From positions 310,001-374,000 of the forward strand of contig JAFCMP010000051.1 in the NCBI GenBank assembly GCA_017506865.1: a DNA stretch of 64,000 nucleotides, given 5' to 3'. The position numbers and the translations under genes were made by a program. The notes under the pieces are model-generated. The model saw only the letters and a list, made by a program, of their open reading frames with translations, was not told where the DNA came from and did not search any database. This DNA comes from Tribonema minus. Lineage: Eukaryota; Sar; Xanthophyceae; Tribonematales; Tribonemataceae. Positions 24,101 through 31,700 of this stretch are shown here, in pieces (within the stretch, counting starts at the first letter, position 1; the number at the start of each line of letters is the position of its first letter).

Positions 24101-27100
24101 ACCCATAGACCTAAAAACCGCATGATAATGATATCCCCCCCCCCCTCTCACACCACCGGCAGCAAACATAGGACTGAGGAAGCGCATGTTGAGATTGACA
24201 CTGTTGACACTCCTCTCTTTTGCATTAGTGCAGCCCTAGCCCTATGAATTGGCGCATACCTGGCAGCTGCTGAACGTTGCCATTGGCAGGGTCAGGCCTC
24301 ACAGCATGATACCGCGCCCCCTGCCCCCGATTCACACTACAGTCAGCAAATATGTTTATAAATAAGGAAGCGCAAGTCGGGATTGACACTCTTGACACTC
24401 CTTCCTCTTTGCCTCTGCGCAACCCTAGCGCTATGAATTCGCGCATACCTGGCAGCTGCTGAACGTTGCCATTGGCAGGGTCCGGCCTCACAGCGTGGTA
24501 CCCCGCCCCCTCCCCGCTGGGGTTCACCACCGTCAGCGAGTACGAGTCCGCAGACACGTCAGTGCGCATAGAGTCTGCACTTAAAGTTGACGCTCCCGGC
24601 ACCTCCTTCCGCACCAGGAAGACCAGCAGGTGGCCCGTTCCGTCCTCTCGCATCCACCCCCCCGGGGCCATGGCAAACTCCCCTGCCCGCATCTGGGGGG
24701 GGGGGGGGGGGGGGGGGGCAAGCGATGCGTCATGTAGGTGAACACATGGAAATCACATTCATGAGTGAAAAAACTGAGGTGTGTGTGTGTATGGTATCTC
24801 CCAGGACGCCTCGCATGTAGTTGCAGCGCGGGTGTTGGCTCCCCGGCGCGCACCAGAGCGGTTGAAGTGAGTGAAGTTGAAGTTGCAATGATTCTCACGG
24901 CGCGGGTTGGGGACAGCAGTTGCGTCAGTGCATCAGCATGCATGCCACTCGGTGCACACATCCCTGCAGTGCAGCGATCATGGCTAATAGCTGTCCGGTT
25001 TGCTCGCGAACAAATGGCTAATAGCTGTTCGGTTTGCTCGCGAACACAAGATCACTCATGTCTGGGTATCATACCGCACATATGAAAGTACGCACCTGCT
25101 TGGCCTTTTTGACCCCCTTAGTAAAAACTTCAACATGGAATGCTGCCTTGAACTACCGCCATAAATACTTGAAGTACCATTCCCCTTCCTTCAGTTGACG
25201 CATTAGTAAAGAACTTCAACATGAGATGCCGCCTTGAACGGCCGCCACATAGTACTTGAAGTACCGTTCCCCCTTCTTCAATTGGCGCATTAGCAAAGAA
25301 CTTCAACATGACATGCCGCGTTGAACTACCGCCATTTAATACTTGAATTACCGTTCCCCTCCTTGCAGTTGACGCAATACGCACACGCACCCGCTTGACC
25401 TTGTCGACCCACTTGTTGACGAACAGCAGGAACCGATCGTCATTGCACGCGGCAATCAGCAATGTATCGCTCCGTGTACTCTTGAGCAATCAATCACTTG
25501 GATGAATTAATTGACTGAGTGTCCACACACATGTACCTGCTTGACCCACTTGTCGAGGAACAGCAAAACTCATTGCCGTCGCACCCAGCAATGGCCTACG
25601 TATTACACCGTGTGCTCTCGAGCAACCAATCACTTGGATGAATTAGGTGTCCACACACAAGTACCTGCTTGACCTTGTCGACCCACTTGTTGAGGAACAG
25701 CAGGAACCGATCGTCATTGCACGCTGCGATTGGGAATGCCTCTGTAAAGCCATACGCCTCCCGCAGTGCTCCGTGCACCGCCCTGTGGCGATCGCTGTTG
25801 GTGTCCGTTGCCACCTTGCCCACGGCCCGCGCCATGAAGTCAAATGACGCCGCCAGTGCCGCAATATCTGCAGTATTGAGAGAAATGTATCGTGTCAGCA
25901 AGACATTGGAGAGAGATGTGCCGCGTCGGCAACTACCATTACATGTGCCAAACGGTGGCGAGGGTCACAATTGGGTGTTGGTGTCCACCTTGCCCACGGC
26001 ACGCGCCATGAAGTCAAATGATGCCGCCAGCGCAGCAATAGCTGCAGCAACCAGATATGGGCCCAGGGGTGTATGTTGCCATCCATGATCCACACGAGAT
26101 TCTGTCACAGTACCAAGAATGACTGGAACCAGAATGGGGGCGAGGTTTGGCCTGGTCATGTTTGCTGTTGGTGTTTGTGCACGGCATGCGCCATGAAGTC
26201 AAATGACGCCACCAGCGCCGCTATGTCTGCAGCATTAAATGGGATGTCACATCAGCAAATGACTCTCATCACGTGCTGTCAAGAGGTGCGAAGGATTAGG
26301 ATGAGGGTGTTGTAGCTAGCCTGACACCCTCCACATGGTAACGCTTGCCGTTCGCGTTCGTTGCCACCTTGGCAGCGGCTTGCGCTAACCCTAACCTTAA
26401 CCCTAAGATTTGATGGTGCCGCAGTGTATGCGGCGAAAAGAGTATGGCAGCTAGGAGCAAAATCACATGCTACCAAATCACGAAATCTTGGTAAAACCAG
26501 GGTTGGCGTTATCAGAAGCGTCCCTGGCTTCAAGCTCCAGCTATTGGACACAGCCATCAATGTTATTACATTGTGTATGGAATGATGCCACCAGCGCTGA
26601 TGCATCTGCAGCAAGTAGAGCCGGGCACGGGGATGTATGCATGTCATCAGCTGTGCTCTGAGATTACTTGCCCTGCGAGGTTTGCGCACAACAGGTATAT
26701 ACAGAGTGTACTGATACTTCAATGTGTACATACCTACCCATCGCTGTTGCTGGCACCCTTCTATTTTTACCGTTCAGCTGCAGTCCGCGGTTCGGGCATG
26801 AAATAAATCATGTTGTACACGCATGTACTGTACATGCATGTATTGTACATGCATGTCCTGTACACGCATGTACTGTACACACATGTACTGTACACTCATG
26901 TACTGAAGTCGGCGGTCAGGGAACTGTCTGCTGCACCACAATAAAGCAATGAGGGTTAGGGTCAGGGTAACCCTAACCCCCTAATCCTAACCCCTAACCC
27001 TGATCAATGACCTCGAAGCGGCCAGCTCAGGTGCTACTCCTTGCAGTTGGGGTTTCAACCTATGTAGGGTTGGGTCGCTTGAACGCACCTTGTGTGGGAC

Positions 27101-27467
27101 TGTCCTTGCACCTTGTGTAGGATTCTGTTTGTTGTGTCCGCAAATGCCCACAGCCTTCCACAGCACAATGCGTATACAACCTCAAATAAGCCGAACGAAG
27201 CCAACTTGGGCATATACTTATGCCTTAAAGTTTCGGCCAAGCCCTCAGGCTAGGGTTGCGCCGCTCACCTGGAGTGGGATTGTCCCTGCGCCTCATATAG
27301 GGGTCCGTCATAGTGTCCGCAAATGCCCACAGCCTCCACAGCGGCTTGGCAAACCCCAGGGCGCTCGCTGCGCGCCTGTGCCCGCTCTCTCCCGCGCGCG
27401 ACGATTGCAGAAACGACGCTCCGGGCTTCCAGTGCGTAACCGCCGCCTCCGCCGCTCCTGCCGCTTG
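126..27467 (-). CDS. Large conserved protein of unknown function, 20-exon gene, 3' end beyond the window
   Basis: Exons in coding order (high to low): 27467-27269, 25867-25665, 24692-24449, 23007-22773, 21779-21466, 20333-19909, 17670-17504, 16438-16327, 14320-14067, 12869-12794, 11580-11093, 10357-10165, 8774-8547, 7495-7211, 6513-6248, 5289-5170, 4381-4318, 3033-2842, 1391-1263, 499-126. Every exon ends at a GT donor and starts after an AG acceptor, and every junction phase matches the next, giving about 1,520 codons without a stop. Conserved-looking blocks include DRFLLFLNKWVDKVK, FWFLAMRPLVYPNKANGPE, FGFSMGYFEGESEW, REDHVLFGFETSMS, EHRQWLRLVGRRHDVQ and VVHLYDVVSHGRRFYRYAR. The middle is rich in predicted helix; an acidic Ser/Asp stretch lies near the end. 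I see no signal peptide, membrane segment or catalytic motif. I do not recognise the family by name. The 5' start is open: an ATG at 27473 overlaps the proposed acceptor, and the SH3 exons upstream are also phase-compatible. A donor at 125 shows that more exons follow. Confidence 0.8.
900..933. repeat. Interstitial telomere-like tract (CCCTAA)n
   Basis: Five or so consecutive CCCTAA units in an intron of the large minus-strand gene. Confidence 0.95.
1025..1080. repeat. Perfect 25-bp inverted repeat (hairpin)
   Basis: Arms 1025-1049 and 1056-1080 are perfectly complementary around the 6-bp loop AGTGAC. It lies in the intron between exons 1391-1263 and 499-126 of the large minus-strand gene. 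Confidence 0.9.
1525..1790 (-). repeat. Acceptor-side echoes of exon 1391-1263
   Basis: The exon start with its acceptor (plus strand GGGTCTGCATCCCAGTACTG then CACAAG) is repeated near 1534, 1612, 1673 and 1754, separated by TTAGGG-like spacers. In each copy the minus strand still reads CTTGTGCAGTACTGG. Confidence 0.8.
2540..2780 (-). repeat. Donor-side echoes of exon 3033-2842
   Basis: Copies of the exon end (plus strand CCTGCACGTCGTGCCGCCGG in the real exon) lie at about 2699-2765, nearly intact, and 2536-2600, more diverged. The intron sequence next to them (TTCACACTACAACACGA) is duplicated as well. Confidence 0.85.
3100..3536 (-). repeat. Acceptor-side echoes of exon 3033-2842
   Basis: CCCAGCTGTGGTGGCAGA, the real acceptor junction at 3029-3046, recurs near 3129, 3217, 3328 and 3515, each with GTGAAC-like exon sequence on one side. 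A further diverged copy is at about 4107-4135, beyond the inserted MITE-like element. Confidence 0.85.
3549..4075. mobile_element. MITE-like element with 10-bp terminal inverted repeats
   Basis: The ends are CTTAGACGAC and GTCGTCTAAG, perfect inverted repeats. The interior is a patchwork of variants of CCGTCGTCTGCACGACACCG (near 3632, 3676 and 3901) and other GTCG/CGAC-rich stretches unlike the surrounding intron. It sits in the intron between 4318 and 3033. I see no coding capacity and no clear target duplication, though the flanks share a GGTGTGCA motif. Confidence 0.5.
4220..4292. repeat. Interstitial CCCTAA-type tract
   Basis: Degenerate AACCCT/AACCTAACC units just downstream of exon 4381-4318 in gene direction. 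Confidence 0.85.
4421..4629. repeat. Minisatellite, CTCAGCAACG-type units
   Basis: About 200 bp of degenerate tandem units built on GCTCAGCAACGCTCAGC with variants (CTCAGCTTAGCAG, CACAGCAACG), in an intron of the large minus-strand gene. Confidence 0.85.
5334..5433. repeat. Interstitial TTAGGG and CCCTAA tracts facing each other
   Basis: GGTTAGGGTTAGGG on one side switches to CCTAACCCTAACCC on the other within 100 bp, next to an acceptor-side echo of exon 5289-5170. Confidence 0.92.
5434..5484 (-). repeat. Acceptor-side echo of exon 5289-5170
   Basis: About 50 bp repeat the exon start (plus strand CAGTCGGTGCGCAGCATGGT and onward) including the acceptor AAGCTGCA, with three or four mismatches. 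A donor-side copy is near 5041-5080. Confidence 0.9.
6028..6122 (-). repeat. Donor-side echo of exon 6513-6248
   Basis: Plus strand CATCGCCCTGCGGCGC then CGTGAGCGTGAT and CACCCTGATGACCCCCTCCA repeat the last 70-80 bases of the exon. An acceptor-side echo is at about 6560-6612. Confidence 0.85.
7553..7965 (-). repeat. Acceptor-side echoes of exon 7495-7211
   Basis: The exon start (plus strand GCCACCGCTCCAGCATCGGG then AACGCCACCTG) recurs at about 7556-7592, 7712-7762, 7818-7853 and 7905-7950. Each copy keeps the acceptor and some adjacent intron (TGACGGCAGTTGAGCGTTGT). A donor-side copy lies at 7050-7100. Confidence 0.88.
8396..8478 (-). repeat. Donor-side echo of exon 8774-8547
   Basis: About 80 bp nearly identical to 8535-8617, covering the donor (CTGACCTTGTTGAGC on the plus strand) and the last 70 exon bases. 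It is close enough to serve as an alternative exon end. Confidence 0.92.
8890..9345 (-). repeat. Acceptor-side echoes of exon 8774-8547
   Basis: Copies of the exon start (plus strand GTGCTGTACTTGCCCG ... GTGTCGAGCATCTGCAG) lie near 8898-8948, 9110-9157 and 9293-9337, with TTAGGG-like spacers between them. Confidence 0.8.
10085..10128 (-). repeat. Donor-side echo of exon 10357-10165
   Basis: CATGCATACCTTGTCCAGGC then TGTCCAGCA repeats the donor and the last 20 exon bases. An acceptor-side echo (GCATCGAGCACCTCCTGCAG) lies at about 10487-10532. Confidence 0.85.
10690..11000 (-). repeat. Donor-side echoes of exon 11580-11093
   Basis: The exon end (plus strand CCACAGCGCCTGCATCTTCA ... GGTATGCGCAGGTACGGCGC) is repeated almost perfectly at about 10891-11002 and in diverged form at about 10708-10800. 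Confidence 0.9.
11636..12270 (-). repeat. Acceptor-side echoes of exon 11580-11093
   Basis: At least six copies of the exon start (plus strand GAGCACTGCAGC ... TTGTTGCCGAAGCCGCGCAC then CTCGCAGCCCTG) lie near 11652, 11738, 11852, 11945, 12034 and 12155, with a trace near 12246. They are separated by poly-G/GT tracts. Several still encode GCEV..FG with an acceptor in front. Confidence 0.9.
13016..13345 (-). repeat. Acceptor-side echoes of exon 12869-12794
   Basis: TGCACTTCTGGCTGAGCATT at 13073 mirrors the exon start near 12850-12869. The block before it (CTAGGG..GGAGGCGCTTGCA) recurs at 13026 and 13230, so exon edge and intron were copied together. Confidence 0.65.
13567..13990 (-). repeat. 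Donor-side echoes of exon 14320-14067
   Basis: Plus strand ACCTAGTGGGCGCCATGACA then GCCTTGAG..GGTA recurs at about 13919-13990, with a more diverged copy at 13576-13660. The codons for PELGVFRD and a lost donor can still be followed. Confidence 0.88.
14415..14892 (-). repeat. Acceptor-side echoes of exon 14320-14067
   Basis: The exon start (plus strand GCGCTGCTGGTAGCGGAAGT then AGTCGAGGACCTGCAAGCGC) recurs near 14418, 14536, 14695 and 14848. At least three of them keep the acceptor-side CCTG(C/T)AAGCGC. Confidence 0.88.
15080..15985. repeat. Large imperfect inverted duplication rich in CAG/CTG
   Basis: About 280-300 bp at 15080-15360 reappears in reverse complement at about 15985-15680, with a spacer of about 320 bp. 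Shared landmarks include GGTGCAGGT(T/G)GCAGCTGC, AAGAGCAAAAGCGCCAG and GCGCTTACGCAGCAGCAG. Both arms contain CAG/GCA runs, expanded at 15898-15935. It fills the intron between exons 16438-16327 and 14320-14067. Confidence 0.75.
16120..16165 (-). repeat. Donor-side echo of exon 16438-16327
   Basis: GTCGCAATGGCTGGCAGCGC then ACAGTCTGAAAGGCAG parallels GTTGCAATACCTGGCAGCGC at the real exon end. Confidence 0.75.
16952..17062. repeat. Interstitial CCCTAA tract
   Basis: Interrupted (CCCTAA)n with CCCTGA variants over about 110 bp in an intron. Confidence 0.92.
17157..17402 (-). repeat. Donor-side echoes of exon 17670-17504
   Basis: Plus strand CCTGTAGTGCAGGGAGCAGA (17319-17338) repeats the real exon end, and the similarity continues to about 17402. 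A second, shorter copy starts near 17159. Confidence 0.85.
17745..18366 (-). repeat. Acceptor-side echoes of exon 17670-17504
   Basis: Variants of GGCACAGCAGGCCCATCTGC followed by AGTCA (the exon-start junction) recur near 17740, 17877, 17945, 18100, 18194 and 18256, interleaved with GGGTTAGGG. Confidence 0.75.
18236..18366. repeat. Tandem duplication of a 66-bp unit
   Basis: Two essentially identical 66-bp units starting GGTTAGGGTTGGGG, within a stretch of acceptor-side copies of exon 17670-17504. Confidence 0.9.
18812..18851. repeat. Interstitial CCCTAA tract
   Basis: CACCTAACCCTAACCTAACC and following perfect CCCTAA units. Confidence 0.92.
19140..19908 (-). repeat. Donor-side exon-echo array of exon 20333-19909, 334-bp period
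   Basis: The exon's 3' end (minus strand ...ACGCAGGCCCACATCCTC, donor CAG/GTGAGC) recurs near 19238, 19350, 19463, 19572, 19684 and 19797 before the real junction at 19909; an older copy without a donor lies near 19150. Three equivalent points, 19238, 19572 and 19906, are exactly 334 bp apart, so a block already containing several echoes was duplicated again. Copies differ in retained codons and often keep a donor-like CAGGTGAGC. Confidence 0.85.
20400..20940 (-). repeat. Acceptor-side echoes of exon 20333-19909
   Basis: Plus strand GGCGCCGCTGACGGCGAGGG ... GGCAGCACCTCCAGGCCTGC recurs at about 20420-20466, 20550-20598 and 20768-20815, with a weaker trace at 20893-20935. Linked intron motifs such as GAAATGCATGTTCATGA are copied too. 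Confidence 0.88.
20998..21085. repeat. Interstitial TTAGGG-to-CCCTAA inversion
   Basis: GGGTTAGGTTAGGGTTAGC switches to CTAACCCCAACCCTAACCC, forming a telomere-motif foldback. Confidence 0.92.
21850..22115 (-). repeat. Acceptor-side echoes of exon 21779-21466
   Basis: TACTGGCCCTGCGGAGCGCT and the following 50 bases (21854-21925) repeat the exon start through its acceptor. A shorter copy lies at 22062-22110 and a diverged trace near 22455-22500. Confidence 0.9.
23109..23216 (-). repeat. Acceptor-side echo of exon 23007-22773
   Basis: About 100 bp nearly identical to 22913-23012, including codons for HFTEIPASRLK and FWFLAMRPLIYP and the exon start. A second, more decayed copy is at about 23320-23395. 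Confidence 0.92.
24170..24352 (-). repeat. Donor-side echo of exon 24692-24449
   Basis: About 180 bp match 24370-24552, covering downstream intron, donor (GCGCATACCTGGCAGCTGCT on the plus strand) and the last 100 exon bases. The copy still encodes YHAVRPDPANGNVQQLPG with an intact donor. Confidence 0.93.
25083..25600 (-). repeat. Donor-side echoes of exon 25867-25665 and a linked repeat
   Basis: TTGACCTTGTCGACCCACTT then GTTGACGAACAGCAGGAACC at 25395-25450 repeats the exon end. A partial copy is at 25535-25570 and a trace at 25094. Between them a unit of about 100 bp (AACTTCAACATG ... GCCGC..TTGAACTACCGCC) is repeated three times at 25127-25370. Confidence 0.85.
25970..26240 (-). repeat. Acceptor-side echoes of exon 25867-25665
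   Basis: GCGCCATGAAGTCAAATGA plus the following GCCGCCAGCGC..GCAATA.CTGCAG junction recurs at 25978-26046 and 26178-26232, with a trace near 26580-26612. Confidence 0.9.
26814..26904. repeat. 15-bp tandem repeat, palindromic units
   Basis: About six copies of a 15-bp unit close to CATGTACTGTACACG. GTAC and CATG palindromes recur, so the array can fold on itself. Confidence 0.9.
26949..27003. repeat. Interstitial TTAGGG/CCCTAA tract
   Basis: GGGTTAGGGTCAGGGTAACC followed by CCCTAACCCC-type units in inverted arrangement. Confidence 0.88.
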
Positions 27468-27529
27468 CTGCATGGTGGAACGTCACGATATGAAGTCGTG
27501 AAGAGGTTCAGTGGTTCGAAGATTCGATG

Positions 27530-27585
27530 TGCCGGGCTTCCAGCGTGTAATGGCCGCCTCCGCCGCTCCTGCCGCTTGCTGCATT
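27530..27585 (-). repeat. Acceptor-side echo of exon 27467-27269
   Basis: The minus strand again encodes MQQAAGAAEAAITRWKPG, a diverged copy of the exon start MQQAAGAAEAAVTHWKPG. A donor-side echo of the same exon lies at about 27075-27165 (GTGTCCGCAAATGCCCACAG). Confidence 0.9.
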
Positions 27586-28081
27586 GGGGACTGTCGTAGC
27601 TTAAATATGTGACGAAGATGACTGCTGTCCAGTACGCAGAGACCGATGCTTTGCGACAACAAAAGTTGCTGCGCAAGGCAGTGCCCCGGCGTAATAATCA
27701 CCTGCATGAGCAAATCAGAGTTTGACAACATTGATTGACAGGTCGTTTTGCGATGAGTAGTTGGCTGGTGCTGGTGGCTTGTTCGGCGTCCAAACTTCAA
27801 GTGCTGCTATGATCCTGCTCACACATGGAGCCCACTTATGTTGAGCTGATCTGCAGGTACTTGACATTGCAGACCTACATGCTGTTCGAAGTTTACACTT
27901 CACTTTGGTGGCAGTGACAAGGGAACGAGACTATGCCCCAAACTGCCACGTTGTTGGTGCATAGTGCGCATACTTTGCGCACAACAGCGAGAAAAGGTTA
28001 CACCTAAACAACCGCACAGCCTCACTCCGACCTGAACCCTGACCAAATCCTTCATATCCCTGGGCACACTGCGCTGCTCAC

Positions 28082-29108
28082 CTGTGCCGCTACTGCCAGC
28101 GCTGGCGGCGGCGGCGGCTGCACTGCTGCCGGCGGCGGTGGCGCTCCAGGCGATAAGTGCGTCGAACCCGCGACAACCGACCCAATCGCCACGGTATTGA
28201 AGTTTGCGGCAGCAGCGGCAGCTGCAGACGGTGGCGCCGCGGCGACAGTGTTGAAGTTTGAGCCGCTGGCGGAGGGCTGGTGACGTGCCGCCGCCGCCGC
28301 GATTCCCGCCGCCGCCGCCGCTGCGACCTGCGCCTGCTGCTGCTGCTGCTGCGCGCCCGCTGCCGCCGCCGCCGCTGTGCTGGCCCCTCGGCTGTGTATC
28401 TGAGACAGGCGTTGAGCGACTGTCCCCGCCGCTGCAGCTGGCGCCGCCGCCGCCGCTGCCGCCGCCGCTGCTGCGGGTGGCAGGGCCTGCACATAGTTGC
28501 TGGGGAACAGGCCCGAAGCGGCGGAACCCGCCGCGGAACCGCGCCACCAGTCGCCATCCTTGCTGATGACTGTGATGAGGTCTCCCACCTTGAAGCTGAT
28601 CTCGTCATCAGCACGCGCTGTGTAATCGAAAGCGGCACGCACTACCTCCGCCTGAGGCCTCGCCGCGGATTGGGGCCGAGACTGAGCGCCCTGGGCTGCT
28701 GCTGCTGCCTGCGCAGCAGCTGCTGCCGCCACAGCTGGAGAAATTGCTGCTGGCGGAGCGGCAGCTGACGGAGGCGCTGCATTGGGTGCCGGCGGCAGAG
28801 GTGAAGCTAGATCCACATAGGCTACAGGAAACCATCCTGACAGCCCGTTCACGTCCCCGAAGCCCCATGGCCCTCCCTCCTGCACCCTCGTCACGGTGAT
28901 CACATCGCCTGTGGAGAACTTTAGCTGACCAGCTGTACAACAATGTCGCAGAGGCGCAGCAAGCGAGTGTTCTTCGCATCAGTTGAGGATTCAGATCATG
29001 AGAGTTGGTGTACGATACATATGTACAAGGTAAGATACACTTGCCTTCTCCATCGAAGTCGTAGAGTGCACGGCAGAGCCGCGGCGGCCCTGAGCTACTG
29101 GCAGCCAT
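28082..29108 (-). CDS. Tandem SH3-domain protein (two 5' exons)
   Basis: Exon 1 is 29108-29045 (ATG at 29108) and exon 2 is 28932-28082. Joining them through a GC-AG intron (donor AG/GCAAGT at 29044, acceptor at 28933) restores an SH3 core reading ALYDFDGEAGQLKFSTGD then WFPVAYVDL, residues about 14-63. A second, complete SH3 domain (VVRAAFDYTARADDEISF ... DWWRG ... GLFPSNYVQ) occupies about residues 118-170. The spacer and the following 130 residues are low-complexity Ala/Pro/Gln. SH3 domains bind proline-rich ligands, so an adaptor or scaffold role is likely; no enzyme domain is visible. Exon 2 ends in CACAG/GTGAGC in phase 0, so the gene continues. The next phase-compatible exon is 27467-27269, so this may be the amino end of the large neighbouring gene rather than a separate one. 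Confidence 0.75.
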
Positions 29109-31700
29109 CCCACCTTCAGTCACGCTGCATGAACTGCTCGAACTGTTTCCTTTTTCTTAGTGGAAGCTCAACTTTGAACTTTCAGCCAGACAACTTCACC
29201 AGGCCGTTGAAAATGCAGGCACCAGTGGTCTCAGACCACTGGCAGCCTGCTACGCTAGAAGCAGCGAGGCCATCGGCGCTACAGCAGCACAAACGCACTA
29301 AGTAGAGGAGCTTTCAAGAGACAGTAGACCCTAGGAATCTCAGTACGAAACAACAGCGCCCCGCTCGAGGCCACCAGCGCCGCAGCTGCACAGAAAGAAA
29401 CCCGGCAGCGGAACAGTCGACATTTTCAAGCATTGAAAAGAAATAGTGAGTGACGGCGGCGGTACGGGAGAGGGGGTGCACTGTTTGAGCCTCAGATCAT
29501 CTCGCCCTGCAGCCCTGGCACGTCTGCATCGCTATGCGCCAGCTCCACTGCTGTTCATTTTGCACATCCCTCAGCAGCGCTTCAAAGCATCCTGGTAACG
29601 AACCGCTTTGCAGAGCACATGGCGCCATATGCATAGCGCCCATAGTTTCTGCTCCCAGACAGGACACATTATGAACAACATGGCGCTGACATATGCGCAG
29701 CGCCAGATGCAGTGCGTGCCATGATTGTGGCGCTGATGCTGCGCACACCAATCAGCAGAACGTCAGAATGTCGTTTCTTGAGATGAGGACCTCATGGCGC
29801 CCAGCAGCTGCTGATTTCATGACGCATTGTTGCACAGCATAGCGTTGTCACATTGCGCACTATCACCCTGACGCTCAGTCTATACAGGACTCTAATACTG
29901 ACTGCAACGAGCAGCTCTAGCGTCTCGAAGTTCTGAAGCCCGAGATAGAACAGGCAAAGACAGTGGTGAGCGCTGCAGCACTCAAAGCGCACGCAACAGC
30001 TGAGGTGGCAGCTACATTGGCTGCAGAGGCGACAGCGGCGAGGCGAGCGGCTGTGCAGCGGCGGCCTGCGCAGCAGACACTGTGACAGCTGCGGCGGCGA
30101 GGCTTAACGTAGAGAAGGCGAAGCTAGCATATGCCTCACTGAACAAAAAGTTGACACAGCGCTGTAGGCGCGGAAGTAGAGGCGGTGGCATGCACTGCAA
30201 GTTTGTCATTGGAGGGGGGGGAGAATGAGCAGGCGGCGGTGGTGTCGGGTGCCGTGGTGCCGTAGTACCCTAACCCAAAACCTAAACCCAAACCTAGAGT
30301 TTGGGTTAGGTGTACCATTAAGTTTGAGTAAGGGTAAGGTTTGGGTGCCGTGGTTGCTGTACGCTCACCCTTGCCTAACCCTTAACCCTAGGCAACGGAG
30401 GAGAGGAGGAGGACTCGGAGGTAGGAAGGCCGTACTGGCGACAGCAGCCGCACACAACATAATGTATGCCGCTTGGGGCTTGCGGCCTTAGATACCATTG
30501 TGCGTGCACAGCAGTCGACACCCTTGGGCGCTGCACGCTTTCCGAGGAGCTGCCTTCAAGAATCAATGACTTAAGTTCAAGGTGATGAAAAAAAACAATC
30601 TATGAGTCGCTTGGCAGACATGTGTGTGAGTGACTAGCGCGGTGATGCTGCCAGTCTGTATGATAGTGTGGAACACATTGACAAAGTTCTGCTGGTTCAC
30701 ACAGCGTCAGCGTCCTTGTTTGAGCTTCAAATTGCCTGCATGCTATGCAGTGCTTTCAATATGGGCGATTGAAAATGAATGATACTTGTGTGCACATGTG
30801 CTTCGCTCACCTGAAGTCTGGTGCAGGCGATGATGTAACATGTTCAATGCTCACTTTAATTAGCTTCATGCGTTCCACAAGGCAGATGAAAGCGAAGGGC
30901 AAGTCTTGATCACTGCTGCAGCAAGGGCTCTCAAGAGATGCCTGCATCCTGGTTCTGTGGTGCTCACGCTGTGGCAGGCCTCTGGTGTTCAGCTGCTACC
31001 ATGTCAGGAGCGCTGCTGCGGTAGTGTACTCCTGCTAGACAAGCGCTTCACCTGTGACGCTGGTTGCGTGCCGACGGCATGGAGGTTCTGAGGGACGTCC
31101 ACGGCTGAATCAGATTCTTCTGAAGTTGGTTCTCGCGCGGTGCTGTAGAGTCGATGCACATTGCTAATAATATACTTCGAAGTAATATCAGAGAGGGCCT
31201 GCTTATGCAGGGTTAGGGTTACCTAACACTACCCCTAACCCTGGCGCGTACATGATCATCAATGATTCTGAAGCGATGTAGCGGCAGATGTGTGATCAAG
31301 TTTTGATGGAGGCAGCATACGGTTTGTTGTATGCGTGCACGTGCGCCGGGCTGACAGCTGTCTTGTGCCGTGTCCGCGTTCCGTCAGCTTGAGGCTCGAA
31401 TTGTATGCTTGGCGCATGCAGGTCAGGCGGTCACATGAGTGGTGATGAAGAGTGCACCGTTGCCAAACAGCTCATTGTGCACATGCCACCCATGTCGATG
31501 GCTTGCTGGCCTCGCACCCCTAACCCTAACCCTATGACCTAGCTCTAACCCTAGTTGCCGGAGATGGGGTAACCAGGGTTTTAAAAGTAATACCCTGGTT
31601 GCTCAACATACGCCAGTGCTGCAGCGCTGCTAGCTTCTTGCACTGGCGAGTGCTAGCTTCTTGCACTGATGGTACGCGTCACTGCTGCTTCTCTTTGCAG

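Noticed and set aside
28258-28768. Plus-strand Arg/Pro-rich frames
   Set aside because: They are the antisense of the SH3-gene linker; GC-rich Ala codons read backwards give long frames without meaning.
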